A DNA stretch of 64,000 nt from NCBI RefSeq assembly GCF_003463065.1, contig NZ_QSCM01000011.1:32050-96049 (forward strand), given 5' to 3'. The position numbers were made by a program, and so were the translations under genes. Position 1 is the first letter of the stretch, and every line of letters begins with the position of its first letter. Of the stretch, positions 50,988 through 60,197 are shown one piece after another. This stretch comes from Blautia sp. OF03-15BH (lineage in GTDB: Bacteria; Bacillota; Clostridia; Lachnospirales; Lachnospiraceae). A model generated the notes under the pieces. It worked only from the letters and a program-made list of their open reading frames with translations, was not told the origin of the DNA and did not search any database.

Positions 50988-52697
50988 TTATAATTCCATA
51001 TCATACGACCTTTTCTTAGTTCGAGCAGGCTGATTTCGCCGCATCTCCTGTTTCCTCTGATATTCAAGTTCCCAGGCACGATGGGAAAAAACATCAGGAT
51101 CTTCCACATTGAGATAATCTACCTCATTGGCGGCAATATCACGGCGGTGATAGTCATAATACTTACCAAAAGTACCTTTGAGCTGCTCAATCAGCTTATC
51201 CCGGAAATCAGGACGTATCTGGATTCTGGTGTCCAGCAATTCTGTATACTGTTCAGGTTCAGGACGAAATTTTTCTTCCCGGAAAGCGGCGGCATCTTTT
51301 TCAAGCTGTTTTTTGAGCGAGATGTCCTGAGAATCCAGGATATCAAGATTGTTATTCATCTGGCCGTATTTCTTGGATAGATTCGTCATATCTTTATCGG
51401 TAGAGCATTCTGCCTGGAAGATTAGCTGCTCTTTCCTTGATTTCAGTTCTTCGATTTCTTCGGTAATAGTGGTAAGCTGCTGATTTAATTTTATATGCTG
51501 GATGGGATTCAAAATACTGGTTTTATCCTTTTGCACATTCAGTTCTTTCCGTTCCGTAACTTTAGCTTTGAGTTTCTTTTTAACTGTGTTGTATTTATTC
51601 AGTATTGGATTAAAATGATTCATCCAGTCATGGATCACTTCTTTTTGCATCTCATTGTGGAGCAAATGATATTGTGTAAAAATCATGTGATTGCGGATTG
51701 CTTCCAATGTTTCTGCTATTATTGGAATAGATTTTTCTACAGCCTGTGCCAGTTTTGCTACCTGGGCTTTTAATTCCCGGAGCATTTTGTTATCTGCACG
51801 AATCTGACGGTTGATTTCACAGCGGTCTGCTATCATGCCTTTCTTTTCCATATTCTGGGCAATGTAGCCTTCATGGATGGTTGGCTGTTCGGTGATTCCC
51901 TGATCTGCAAAGCTACGGTGATCAATGGTAGCATTTATCTGATTACGTGCAAGCATTTTATTTACGGCATCTGCCCAGTTTGCCCGCCAGATGCAAAGTT
52001 GTTCATCACTGTTCCATTGTTCGGAAATAGGATTCTGTCTGCCATATCGGCTGCTCTTGGGGTGTTTATAAATCCGTTCATATCCTTTTTCCTGTGCAAC
52101 AGAGGAAGTCAGATATTCTTTCTTTTTCCCAACTTTATAGCGATATTGCTTTTCCCATCCCTGTTTCTGAGCAGTTTTAAATTCAGAAGCAGTAAATCCT
52201 TTTTCTTCTCCATCTTTGATACAGAGATATTCTTTTTCTGTTTTATACTGCCATGTTCCATTTTCATTTAGTGGTCGGACAGTAAGAAGAATGTGTGCAT
52301 GGGGATTGTGACCATCTGTATCGTGAATGGCAAAATCAGCACACATCCCCATATCTACAAAATTCTTTTTAATAAAATCCTGAAGAAGAGAAATATTGCT
52401 GTTTTTATCCAACTCAACAGGAAGTGCAACAACAAATTCTCTTGCCAGTCGGCTGTCTTTGGTCTTTTCGGTTTCTTCCACAGCATTCCAGAGTTGTTCC
52501 CGGTCATTCCATTCCAATGGCGCCATTGGAGGAAGCATCACTTCCTGATAGATCAGACCATGCTTTCTGGTATAGTCATGCTGGATGCCATCATAATCAT
52601 TGTACATGCGGCTACAGCTCATATAAGCAGAAGCAGCAACAGCAGATCGACCGGAACCACGGCTGACGACTTTAGCTTGCATATGATAAATTGCCAT
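50988..52697 (-). CDS. MobA/MobL (MobQ) family relaxase
   Basis: A 569-residue relaxase. The N-terminal part has IYHMQAKVVSRGSGRSAVAA, a Tyr-containing ASAYMSCSRMYND and the metal-binding histidines of HDTDGHNPHAHILLT. A coiled coil covers about residues 330-480. This is the MobQ pattern known from pIP501-, pSK41- and RSF1010-like systems. I chose ATG 52697 because GGAGGTGCC precedes it. A MobQ-type oriT lies about 105 bases upstream. Unlike the conjugative element's relaxase, it has no transfer channel genes nearby, so its element would be mobilisable by others. Confidence 0.92.
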   Translation of the reverse strand: MAIYHMQAKVVSRGSGRSAVAASAYMSCSRMYNDYDGIQHDYTRKHGLIYQEVMLPPMAPLEWNDREQLWNAVEETEKTKDSRLAREFVVALPVELDKNSNISLLQDFIKKNFVDMGMCADFAIHDTDGHNPHAHILLTVRPLNENGTWQYKTEKEYLCIKDGEEKGFTASEFKTAQKQGWEKQYRYKVGKKKEYLTSSVAQEKGYERIYKHPKSSRYGRQNPISEQWNSDEQLCIWRANWADAVNKMLARNQINATIDHRSFADQGITEQPTIHEGYIAQNMEKKGMIADRCEINRQIRADNKMLRELKAQVAKLAQAVEKSIPIIAETLEAIRNHMIFTQYHLLHNEMQKEVIHDWMNHFNPILNKYNTVKKKLKAKVTERKELNVQKDKTSILNPIQHIKLNQQLTTITEEIEELKSRKEQLIFQAECSTDKDMTNLSKKYGQMNNNLDILDSQDISLKKQLEKDAAAFREEKFRPEPEQYTELLDTRIQIRPDFRDKLIEQLKGTFGKYYDYHRRDIAANEVDYLNVEDPDVFSHRAWELEYQRKQEMRRNQPARTKKRSYDMEL

Positions 52698-52761
52698 ATC
52701 TGGCACCTCCTTTCGATGTTGCCTGCAACAGCGGATAAAGCCCTCGGCAGAGCGCACGAGC

Positions 52762-52818
52762 CCCGAAGGGGATACCACTGCCTGATTTATCAGGTGGTGA
52801 GTAAGTGCGCCCTTCGGG
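52762..52818. other. oriT of MobQ type
   Basis: TAAGTGCGCCCT at 52802-52813 is the nick-region word of MobQ plasmids; cleavage would be expected between TGCG and CCCT. Upstream lies the inverted repeat ACCAC-TG-CCTGA with TCAGG-TGGTG (52774-52798), and CCCGAAGGG (52762-52770) is the reverse complement of CCCTTCGGG (52810-52818). It sits between the relaxase gene and the DUF3847 gene, the normal place. Confidence 0.85.
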
Positions 52819-52834
52819 AGTAGAACTTGTGCGT

Positions 52835-53056
52835 TTACATTCCCCGTAGCCGGATCATCAGCTCCCTTTTCAGGGAATCTAAATCCATTTCTTTAATATG
52901 GGGAACAATACTTTCCAGAATGGCTCCTTCCTGGACTAATCGGTGTGTTCTGGCATCACGTTCTTTTTTGCGATTTCTTGCTTCGGCTTCTTCCTGGCGG
53001 TGTTTTGCCTGTAAAAGTGCTTTTTCTTCTGGTGTCATAATTCTTTTATCTGCCAT
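52835..53056 (-). CDS. DUF3847 family protein
   Basis: A 73-residue charged helical protein: DKRIMTPEEKALLQAKHRQE, then RKKERDARTHRLVQEGAILE. The segment RTHRL(I/V)xxGA is the DUF3847 mark, found next to MobA/MobL genes, where the product may help the relaxase at oriT. I chose ATG 53056 because GGAGGTGCC lies before it, the same ribosome-site context as for the relaxase gene. Confidence 0.82.
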   Translation of the reverse strand: MADKRIMTPEEKALLQAKHRQEEAEARNRKKERDARTHRLVQEGAILESIVPHIKEMDLDSLKRELMIRLRGM

Positions 53057-53226
53057 ATCTGGCACCTCCTTTTTATGCCCGTATCCGGGCGGTTTTGGCT
53101 TTAAAATCTTATGCTTTGGTACTATGGTTTTAGATAACTGACAGTGACATATTTCTGGTAATAAATGAGGAAAGAAAGTAGTACCACTGCCAGTGAAAAA
53201 CAATCATTGCGTTATACTTCTTCGAG

Positions 53227-54084
53227 TCAATTCTGGTTCGGAGCATGATTGTTCAATAGGATTTTTTTCGCTTGTTTTAAATTAGCTGTTGCATTGTCCT
53301 GACGGATATTCCGGTTATTGATACGGACAGGAATACATCTTTCCAGAATACGGTCATAAATTCGTTTGTGTGCGATATCAGCGGCGTTATTCAGCTCTGA
53401 TAAAGTGAGATTGGTCGTTATGATCAGGGGCTTTTTACTGCGGTAACGACTGTCAATCACATTGAATACCTGTTCCAGTGCAAAGTCAGAGTTCCGCTCA
53501 ATTCCGAGATCATCAATAATCAGAAGACTGTAGCGGTTTAAGCTGTTGATGAACTGGTTTCTGTCTTCAAAATGCATTCCGGTAAGGGTATTCAGAATCC
53601 GGGAAAAGTTGGTCATCAGTACAAGAACGCCTTTTTCCAGAAGGGCATTGGCAATGCAGCCTGCAAAAAAAGATTTTCCAGTACCTACATCACCCCAGAT
53701 GAGAAGTCCGGAAGCGTTTGCTTTCATCTCTTCCCAGTTACTTACATAATTGTGTGCCAGTTTTATTTCCGGATTGATGCCGTTATCCCTGGCAAAAGTG
53801 TAGTCATAGAGTGCTTTGTCCTGTAAGCCGCTGGTTTTAAGATGCTCTATTTCCATTTGTTTTTCATGAAGTTTTCTCTGGGCCTCTTCCTGCTCAAAGA
53901 TTTCCTGCTGGCATTTACAGCGGATGGAAGGAATAAGAACCTTTCCCTGTAATTCATGCCGGCATTGTCTTGGCGTATTGCATTTGGAACAGTAGATCAG
54001 GTGGTCTGTTTCGTTAAAATATTCATCAGGCTGAATCTCTCTGTTTGGTGTTATAGCGGTTGCTTTTTCTGTAAATTTTGTCAT
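53227..54084 (-). CDS. DnaC/IstB-like AAA+ ATPase
   Basis: A 285-residue ATPase. A zinc-binding part with YCSKCNTPRQC and RCKCQQ (about residues 25-55) precedes the AAA+ core: Walker A WGDVGTGKSFFAG, Walker B LLIIDDLGIER and a C-terminal RIYDRILERCIPVRI. Proteins like this load replicative helicase at plasmid or element origins, working with the RepA protein encoded just upstream. I chose ATG 54084; it overlaps the RepA gene by 59 bases in another frame. Confidence 0.85.
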   Translation of the reverse strand: MTKFTEKATAITPNREIQPDEYFNETDHLIYCSKCNTPRQCRHELQGKVLIPSIRCKCQQEIFEQEEAQRKLHEKQMEIEHLKTSGLQDKALYDYTFARDNGINPEIKLAHNYVSNWEEMKANASGLLIWGDVGTGKSFFAGCIANALLEKGVLVLMTNFSRILNTLTGMHFEDRNQFINSLNRYSLLIIDDLGIERNSDFALEQVFNVIDSRYRSKKPLIITTNLTLSELNNAADIAHKRIYDRILERCIPVRINNRNIRQDNATANLKQAKKILLNNHAPNQN

Positions 54085-54796
54085 ATGTTTCGTATTCCTC
54101 ACTTTCGTAATTTCTTTGCCGGGAAGCAGGATGATCCTGGCTTGCCCAGCTGATGATGGTAGCTGCATGGTTCTGGTATTGCTTTCCGGTAGAAGCCATA
54201 TAACCGGATAAGCGTTCAATATAATCCTTCCAGTCAGGGATTGTCTGTCGGATATCTTCCAGCTCTTTTTCTGACAGAAAAACATTTTGAAATTTTCCAT
54301 AGGGTGAGAGTGGCTCCTTACTCCCTCTTTTTTCTAAATTGTTCTTTTTTATCTCTTTCTTATTACCAGACAGTTTTCTGTCTGTATCAGGGAAAGAATC
54401 CTGTCTGTCAATAGGACAGTTTTCTGTCTGTCTTAGGGAAAGAAATCTGTCTGTATAGTGGATGGTTTCTTTTGGGAGTTTTACATAAATCCGATTGGGC
54501 TGTCCGGGTCCCTGCCGTTTTCGGAAGATAAGCTCCTGTTTTTCCAGTACTGCCAGAGCAGTTTTAACCGTCATCTGGCTTTTATGGAGAACTTCTGCCA
54601 GTGCTTCAATTGTAAAGTAAATGAACACATGACCATTGATATCTGACCAGCCCTCATTTTTCTGGGAAAGCCTTGCCCGGTCGAGCAGGATAATATAAAG
54701 CATTTTGGCAGTTTCGTTTATTTCCATGTCCAGAAGAAAACGGGGAAACATCATATAAGATGGCAGGTTGGTGTCTGCTGTCAGAAAGTCCGTCAT
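54026..54796 (-). CDS. RepA_N-type replication initiator
   Basis: A 256-residue protein with the N-terminal winged helix of RepA_N initiators (LPSYMMFPRFLLDMEINETA, then FTIEALAEVLHKSQMTVKTA), a low-complexity linker and a short C-terminal part (LEDIRQTIPDWKDYIERLSG) like that of the DUF6017 group. It suggests that this module was once, or still is, able to replicate as a circle. GGAGGTGAAC precedes the ATG. A linker with repeated RQ(T/D) stretches may vary in length. Confidence 0.85.
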   Translation of the reverse strand: MTDFLTADTNLPSYMMFPRFLLDMEINETAKMLYIILLDRARLSQKNEGWSDINGHVFIYFTIEALAEVLHKSQMTVKTALAVLEKQELIFRKRQGPGQPNRIYVKLPKETIHYTDRFLSLRQTENCPIDRQDSFPDTDRKLSGNKKEIKKNNLEKRGSKEPLSPYGKFQNVFLSEKELEDIRQTIPDWKDYIERLSGYMASTGKQYQNHAATIISWASQDHPASRQRNYESEEYETYDKIYRKSNRYNTKQRDSA

Positions 54797-54814
54797 GTGT
54801 TCACCTCCAATCAG

Positions 54815-55198
54815 TTATTCTCCAAGAAAATCCCAGTCTACATCACTATCTGGCTGTGAATTTTCAGGTGTTGGAAAGGACGCCCTGATTTGGGGCTCCC
54901 TTTGCACCATGCCTGCAGTCAGTCCGGAAAGAAAAAGTGGCAATGCCTGTTTCAGACTGTTTTCCACTGCATCTACAATCTGTTTCACAAAAAGTTCTTC
55001 CCGTTCTCTTGTTTCCAGATAAGGATCAGCCTGTGTGCGGTAGTAGCGGTCAAAATAATCTACCAGTGCAAGAGAGATTACCTGACTGTAAGATTTAAAA
55101 TCCTGCCTGTCCATTGTCTGTAAATATTCCCAGGCTCTCCGCTGCTGTTCTTTGCCCAGATTAAAGCGCAGGTTGGTGTTGCGGATATTGTTCTGCAT
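54815..55198 (-). CDS. Small partition-type partner of ParM
   Basis: A 127-residue protein. The N-terminus NIRNTNLRFNLGKEQQRRAW may be a ribbon-helix-helix, and the C-terminus is acidic (SQPDSDVDWDFLGE). It is translated after ParM with a 3-base gap, the place of ParR/StbB-type DNA-binding adaptors, and I infer that role. GGAGGGGATAAACC precedes the ATG. Confidence 0.65.
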   Translation of the reverse strand: MQNNIRNTNLRFNLGKEQQRRAWEYLQTMDRQDFKSYSQVISLALVDYFDRYYRTQADPYLETREREELFVKQIVDAVENSLKQALPLFLSGLTAGMVQREPQIRASFPTPENSQPDSDVDWDFLGE

Positions 55199-55201
55199 GG
55201 T

Positions 55202-56119
55202 TTATCCCCTCCTTTTCAGGCTCATATAAGCCAGAGATTCGTAACCTTTGGCGGTGGCGCAGATGTCATCAATGATGGTGACTCGTGATTTGTCATACGT
55301 TCCGAAGTTACGAATCAGGCATCCACCACCGCCAATCACATACAGGCGCATCAGGTCAGGATTATATTCATATTTGCGGAGCGTGGAAAAAAGTTCTGCC
55401 ACATACTGTCTGGCAATAGAACTGATACAATCCAGATATGGTGCTGAAATGTCAGCGGTTCCAAACCGCAGAATCTGTTCTACTGTGGATTCTTCAATTT
55501 TCACTCCGAATTTGTCCAGAACAGCGTTCTTTGCGGCAATCATGCATTGGTTTACATCAAGTTTTTCTGTCCAGCATCGGCTCTCCTGAGCTTTCTTATT
55601 GTTGATATACAGAATGTTCATGGTTCCGTTTCCGATATCTGCAAGGAGATTGGTTCCCTTGAAATCTCCAAGTTGGTTTACAATAGCCGGATACCCCTGT
55701 GGGTAAAGGCTGCATCCCACAAAGTGGAGATGATACTCTTTGCCGTTAAAAAGGTAACGGACTTCTGGATTCTGGAGCAGATAGGAACGAAAAGCTTCTC
55801 TTTGAGTTCTGATCCATGTCAGAGGAAGTCCGGCAGCCAGATGAACATCTGCTTCACGGAAGGAAAAGACATTTAGTTCCCTTGCAATAGCCATTAGCGT
55901 CAGAAGATAATATTCTTCGTCCATAGCTTTATCCGGGATAAATTCTTTGTGTCCTTCGCCAATCCGGTAGTAAATGCCGTTATATTCCAGAATATTCCCG
56001 GTGAAGATTGGTTCGGTTTCATAGGCTTTGATTCCGGTTGGTGTGACGGTGTTTGCTGTTTTCATATTGCCATAGCCATGATCTACAGCGATGATTTTTG
56101 TGTTTCTGAGTTCTCGCAT
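55202..56119 (-). CDS. ParM/StbA-like actin ATPase
   Basis: A 305-residue actin-fold protein: AVDHGYGNMKTANTVTPTG as phosphate loop 1, LLADIGNGTMNILYIN as loop 2, and LYVIGGGGCLIRNFG at the adenosine site. ParM-type filaments push plasmid copies apart with the help of a DNA-bound adaptor. I chose ATG 56119 because GGAGGTATTTTTT precedes it. It heads the minus-strand module and is divergent from the promoter and intron at 56.3 kb. Confidence 0.88.
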   Translation of the reverse strand: MRELRNTKIIAVDHGYGNMKTANTVTPTGIKAYETEPIFTGNILEYNGIYYRIGEGHKEFIPDKAMDEEYYLLTLMAIARELNVFSFREADVHLAAGLPLTWIRTQREAFRSYLLQNPEVRYLFNGKEYHLHFVGCSLYPQGYPAIVNQLGDFKGTNLLADIGNGTMNILYINNKKAQESRCWTEKLDVNQCMIAAKNAVLDKFGVKIEESTVEQILRFGTADISAPYLDCISSIARQYVAELFSTLRKYEYNPDLMRLYVIGGGGCLIRNFGTYDKSRVTIIDDICATAKGYESLAYMSLKRRG

Positions 56120-56287
56120 AAAAAATACCTCCGTTTTCGTATTGATTGATTCAGCAGGTCGTACCGGTGTGGTACTGCTCTGCTGTGAGATAAGCATAAG
56201 AAGATCGGAGGAAAAAGGCATTGAGGGGAAATTGAGCAGGAATTGAGAAAAAAGATATATTGTGCTTACGTTCTTCATGTACTCTTG

Positions 56288-56317
56288 TTGTGATTTCATT
56301 GTTTTTTATCGTATAAT
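56288..56317 (+). promoter_or_regulatory. Promoter upstream of the group II intron
   Basis: TTGTGA (56288-56293), an 18-base spacer and TATAAT (56312-56317). The transcript would start near 56324, only a few bases before the intron's first base at 56331, and then run through the intron into the two-component and ABC genes. Confidence 0.7.
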
Positions 56318-56330
56318 ATGGATACTGGAG

Positions 56331-58179
56331 GTGTGCGCCAGTTCGGTGCCGAATATATAACTGGTGGGAATCCAGTCTGGTAAGACCTAGCAAGTCGCCA
56401 GTACCGAGTCCTTGGAGCATCAAAGGCTAACAATGATGTTTAAGCGTAGGACAGGGAACAGGAACGCCGTAATGCGTAAGCGTGAAGTGATTGAGCTTCG
56501 TTAGAAATATCAATTGTGTGGGGTGGTCTGCTACCTCCTTGGGTCACCAACAAGGATTAGTCGTTAAAGCGAGACTATGAAAACACACCGGAGTCCTAGA
56601 GCATGGCATACCTGATATCGTTATATTTGACATACCTGGGAGACCTGGATGGTTCTGTACATGAGACAGTAGGGAATATCGACCAATGCAATGGTGAGTA
56701 TGAACGAAGACCATCGAGGAGTCGGATTCGTCCATAGTACTGATGAAAGCAGTAATGACGCTGGAGGGAAGGGACGGACAATAAGTTGCTTTTGTAATCA
56801 AAACATAGAGAGCACAGGAGGCATAAAATCTATGGAAAAAGAGAAAGCAGAAATAGCCAGTCTCGTAGAAAGATATGGCAGAGTTCAGTCGCTAATGAAA
56901 TATGTCAACAGTGACACACTCAAAGAGTCCTACAACAAACAACCCAAAGGGAAAGCAGTAGGAGTGGATGGAATAACCAAGGAGCAATACGGAGAGAACT
57001 TAGAAGAAAACATAGAGAGTCTGCTTGTCAGAATGAAGAAGTTTTCCTATAAGCCATATCCCGTGCGCAGAGCCTATATCCCAAAAGGTAATGGCAAGAT
57101 GCGAGGACTCGGTATTCCGTCATTTGAGGATAAAGTCGTTCAAGGTGTCTTTAAAGAGATACTGGAAGCGATTTACGAGCCTAAGTTCAAGGAGTTTTCA
57201 TTTGGGTTTCGTCCAAACAGAAGTTGTCACGATGCCATTCAAAGAGTAAACAAACACATCATGGCAGACAAGGTCAATTACATTTTAGATGCAGACATCA
57301 AGGGATTCTTTGATAACCTAGACCATGATTGGATGATAAAATTTCTTGAGCATGACATAGCAGATAAGAACTTCATCAGATATATCAAGAGATTTCTGAT
57401 AGGGGGAGTTATGGAGGATGGTAAGCGACTGGATACAGAAGCTGGAACAGTACAGGGCGGTCTGATTTCGCCAGTGCTGGCAAATGTGTATCTGCACTAT
57501 ACCTTAGATACATGGTTTGATTATGTGAAAAAGTATGAGTTTAAGGGAGAAATGTACATGGTACGCTATGCAGATGATTTTGTATGTCTGTTCCAATACG
57601 AGAATGAAGCACAAAGGTTTTATCAGCTTCTGGTAGAAAGACTGCGTAAATTCGGTCTTGAAATTGCAGAGGATAAAAGCAGAATTCTACCCTTTGGCAG
57701 ATACAAGGGAACCAAGGAATCCTTTGACTTTCTCGGCTTTACACACTACAATGCGACAAGTCACTGGGGCAAATACTGTGTACTGCATAGAACAAGCAGG
57801 AAGAAGCTGAAAATGAAAAGAGAAGCAGTCAAGAAATGGTTATGGGAGCATATGCACGAAAGCATAGCCGATACCATAGAAGCGTTGAATGTGAAACTGA
57901 CGGGGCATTACAGATACTATGGAATCTATGGGAACTACATAGGTTTGCAAAAGTATTACAAATATGTGAGACAGGAGTTATGGAAAAGCAAGAGACGCAG
58001 AGACCAAACGTATTGGATGACGTGGAAGCAATATATGAATATTCTAAAGATACATCCACTGGAGTATCCAAGGATATATCTGAAAAGTGCTTATTAGGTA
58101 AATGGCTTATTGAAGAGCCGTATGCCTTAATAGGGCACGTGCGGTTCTGTGAGGGGCTTTTGAGACTTGAACCTCTCAT
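56331..58179 (+). mobile_element. Group II intron
   Basis: The 5' end GTGTGCGCC fits the GUGYG rule. Domain I sequence follows (CTGGTGGGAATCCAG, then CCTAGCAAGTCGCC and GAGTCCTTGGAGC). The reverse transcriptase frame lies in domain IV. Domain V is at about 58115-58148, with GAGCCGTATGCC and its partner GGGCACGTGCGGTTC, and domain VI is GAGGGGC...CCTCTC after it. The 3' end near 58179 (CTCAT) is estimated to a few bases. All parts look intact, so splicing is probable. Confidence 0.88.
56832..58097 (+). CDS. ltrA: Group II intron reverse transcriptase/maturase
   Basis: A 421-residue protein. Reverse transcriptase domains: GVDGITKEQY, PVRRAYIPKGNGKMRGLGIP, FSFGFRPNRSCHDAI, ILDADIKGFFDNLDHDWM, GTVQGGLISPVLANVYLHY, and the active site YADDFVCL. 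A maturase domain follows (FLGFTHYNATSHWGKYCVL to the end). No HNH endonuclease domain is present, as in many bacterial introns that rely on DNA replication or transcription bubbles for insertion. The ATG has AGGAGGCATAAAATCT upstream. Confidence 0.94.
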   Translation: MEKEKAEIASLVERYGRVQSLMKYVNSDTLKESYNKQPKGKAVGVDGITKEQYGENLEENIESLLVRMKKFSYKPYPVRRAYIPKGNGKMRGLGIPSFEDKVVQGVFKEILEAIYEPKFKEFSFGFRPNRSCHDAIQRVNKHIMADKVNYILDADIKGFFDNLDHDWMIKFLEHDIADKNFIRYIKRFLIGGVMEDGKRLDTEAGTVQGGLISPVLANVYLHYTLDTWFDYVKKYEFKGEMYMVRYADDFVCLFQYENEAQRFYQLLVERLRKFGLEIAEDKSRILPFGRYKGTKESFDFLGFTHYNATSHWGKYCVLHRTSRKKLKMKREAVKKWLWEHMHESIADTIEALNVKLTGHYRYYGIYGNYIGLQKYYKYVRQELWKSKRRRDQTYWMTWKQYMNILKIHPLEYPRIYLKSAY

Positions 58180-58240
58180 CGCAAAAGAATATAGATGAAA
58201 GGAAGTGAAAAGTCGAGACAAAGTCTACTCGACGGTTTGG

Positions 58241-58915
58241 ATGAAATACAAGATTTTAGTTGTCGATGATGATAAAGAATTGGTGAAAATGCTTTGTAGT
58301 TATTTTAATATGAAACAATATGAAACCATTACGGCTACAGATGGAATGGAAGCATTAAATAAAATAAAAATGAAACCGGATATTATTTTATTGGATATCA
58401 ACATGCCACATATGGATGGGATTGAAGTATGTCGTCTGATACGCAGTAAAGTGTTATGTCCAATTTTATTTCTGACAGCAAGAGTTGATGAAGATGATAA
58501 AATTAATGGGCTGCTTTCGGGCGGGGATGATTATATTACGAAACCATTTAGTCTTCGGGAGTTGGAAGCGAGGATTGTTACAAACATAAAGAGAGAAGAA
58601 AGGCATCAACAAAAAACAAAATATCGTTTCATGGATGAAATGCTGATTGATTATTCTGAAAAAATAGTAGCTATAGCTGGACACAGGATGGAGTTCACAA
58701 AAATTGAATATCAGATTATTGAATTCTTATCCATGCATCCAGGGCAGGTGTTTGATAAAGAACGTATATATGCACAAGTCTGTGGATATGATGCACAAGG
58801 GGACAGTAGAACGATAACGGAATTAGTACGGCGTATAAGGAAAAAAATAGCGGATTATTCAGAAAAAGAATACATAGAAACTGTATGGGGGATTGGATAC
58901 CGATGGAAAAAATAA
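58241..58915 (+). CDS. OmpR-type response regulator
   Basis: A 224-residue regulator. Receiver: DDD near residues 8-10, phospho-acceptor Asp in IILLDINMPHMDG, Lys in DDYITKPF. Winged helix: HPGQVFDKERIYAQVCGYDA and ETVWGIGYRW. I chose ATG 58241 because homologues begin MxYKILVVDDD; the only ribosome-site-like sequence (GGAAG) is 37 bases upstream, before a hairpin at 58212-58233, so initiation is odd. The kinase gene overlaps the end by 13 bases. It probably controls the ABC genes that follow. Confidence 0.92.
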   Translation: MKYKILVVDDDKELVKMLCSYFNMKQYETITATDGMEALNKIKMKPDIILLDINMPHMDGIEVCRLIRSKVLCPILFLTARVDEDDKINGLLSGGDDYITKPFSLRELEARIVTNIKREERHQQKTKYRFMDEMLIDYSEKIVAIAGHRMEFTKIEYQIIEFLSMHPGQVFDKERIYAQVCGYDAQGDSRTITELVRRIRKKIADYSEKEYIETVWGIGYRWKK

Positions 58916-60081
58916 GAAACTTGTCACTGAAAAAAACAATTCTGCTTTATTTTGTGATCAGCTTAACGGCAGCATTTCTGTTATCTGGATTTACAGTTCA
59001 TTTTGCAAGAAATATGCAGAATAAAATATGGGAAAAATATATTGATTATGCAGATTATACGGACGTGTTTCAGCAATATGGAAAGAAATACGAGATTGAG
59101 ATATCAAGACCTAATCAATCGCAGATGAATCGTTTGGACCATCATCTTTCGGAAATGTGTGACTTTATGGAAACATATTCGGTACTGATTTTTTCGATTG
59201 TTGGGAGTGTTGTTGCGGTATTCTTTTTTTATAAAAATAAGTTAAAGACACCTCTACAGGAACTAAAAGATGCCTCACAAATGATTGCAGATAATGAACT
59301 GGATTTTCATGTGTCCTATGAAAATAAAGATGAGATGGGAACTTTGTGTAAAGAATTTGAAATGATGCGAAGTGATTTAGCAGATAACAACAGAAAGATG
59401 TGGCGAATGATTGATGACGAGAAGGCTTTGCGGAATGCAATTGCACATGATATACGTTCTCCACTTTCTATATTGCGTGGGTATCAGGAAATGCTCTTAG
59501 AGTTTGTTTCTGCTGAGAGTATAAAAACAGAGGATGTTATTGATATCTTACAAACAGGCATGTATCAGATTGACCGTATAGAGCATTTCACGGAAAACAT
59601 GAGAAAAATGTCCCATTTAGAACAGAGGGAACTGCAATGCTCAGAGATAGAATTATCAAAACTGGCAAAAAAGATTGAGGCAGAAGCTGCCATGCTGTCC
59701 AAGAAGGAAAGTAAATTATGTAAGGTAGAAAGAGTGCAGGAACAAAACATTGTGAAAGTGGATGAGGAACTTGTCATGGAAGTGACAGACAACTTACTGG
59801 AAAATGCGATTCGATATACACAAAAAAGTATTGCTTTGCAGATAAAGAAAAAGGAGGGTTTTCTTATAATTTCTGTTGAAGATGATGGAATAGGATTTGT
59901 GGATACTGAGGAAAAAGTAACAGAACCATTTTATCATAAGAATCCACAAGATGATTTAAAGCATTTTGGCCTTGGCATGTATATTTCTCGTATTTTCTGT
60001 GAAAAGCATGGAGGAAATTTGAAAATATATAATGCCAGACAAGGCGGTGCTCATGTAGAAGCTCTTTTCAAAGCTGAATAA
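58903..60081 (+). CDS. Sensor histidine kinase
   Basis: A 392-residue kinase with two membrane segments (about residues 13-33 and 93-113), an extracellular region of some 60 residues, a HAMP linker (LKTPLQELKDASQMIADNEL), HisKA with AIAHDIRSPLSILRGY and HATPase with EDDGIGFVDTEEK and HFGLGMYISRIF. The start ATG 58903 lies inside the response regulator gene, and its ribosome site would be GGGGGATTGG. Small extracellular domains like this are found in kinases that respond to cell wall-active peptides. Confidence 0.92.
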   Translation: MEKIRNLSLKKTILLYFVISLTAAFLLSGFTVHFARNMQNKIWEKYIDYADYTDVFQQYGKKYEIEISRPNQSQMNRLDHHLSEMCDFMETYSVLIFSIVGSVVAVFFFYKNKLKTPLQELKDASQMIADNELDFHVSYENKDEMGTLCKEFEMMRSDLADNNRKMWRMIDDEKALRNAIAHDIRSPLSILRGYQEMLLEFVSAESIKTEDVIDILQTGMYQIDRIEHFTENMRKMSHLEQRELQCSEIELSKLAKKIEAEAAMLSKKESKLCKVERVQEQNIVKVDEELVMEVTDNLLENAIRYTQKSIALQIKKKEGFLIISVEDDGIGFVDTEEKVTEPFYHKNPQDDLKHFGLGMYISRIFCEKHGGNLKIYNARQGGAHVEALFKAE

Positions 60082-60094
60082 AAATACTTTATAA

Positions 60095-60131
60095 GGCTGA
60101 AATCACAAATAAAGTGGTTTTAGTCTTTTTT
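60095..60131 (+). terminator. Terminator or attenuator between kinase and exporter
   Basis: GGCTGAAATCAC (60095-60106) and GTGGTTTTAGTC (60114-60125) pair over 12 bp with three G-U pairs, followed by TTTTTT. It separates the two-component genes from the ABC genes, so the latter probably have their own regulated promoter in 60130-60190, or depend on read-through. Confidence 0.75.
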
Positions 60132-60197
60132 GTTGTGAATTTATTGAGAATTGATTTGTATGATGTTGTTAAAGAAATAAAGAAAGGAAGAGATACA

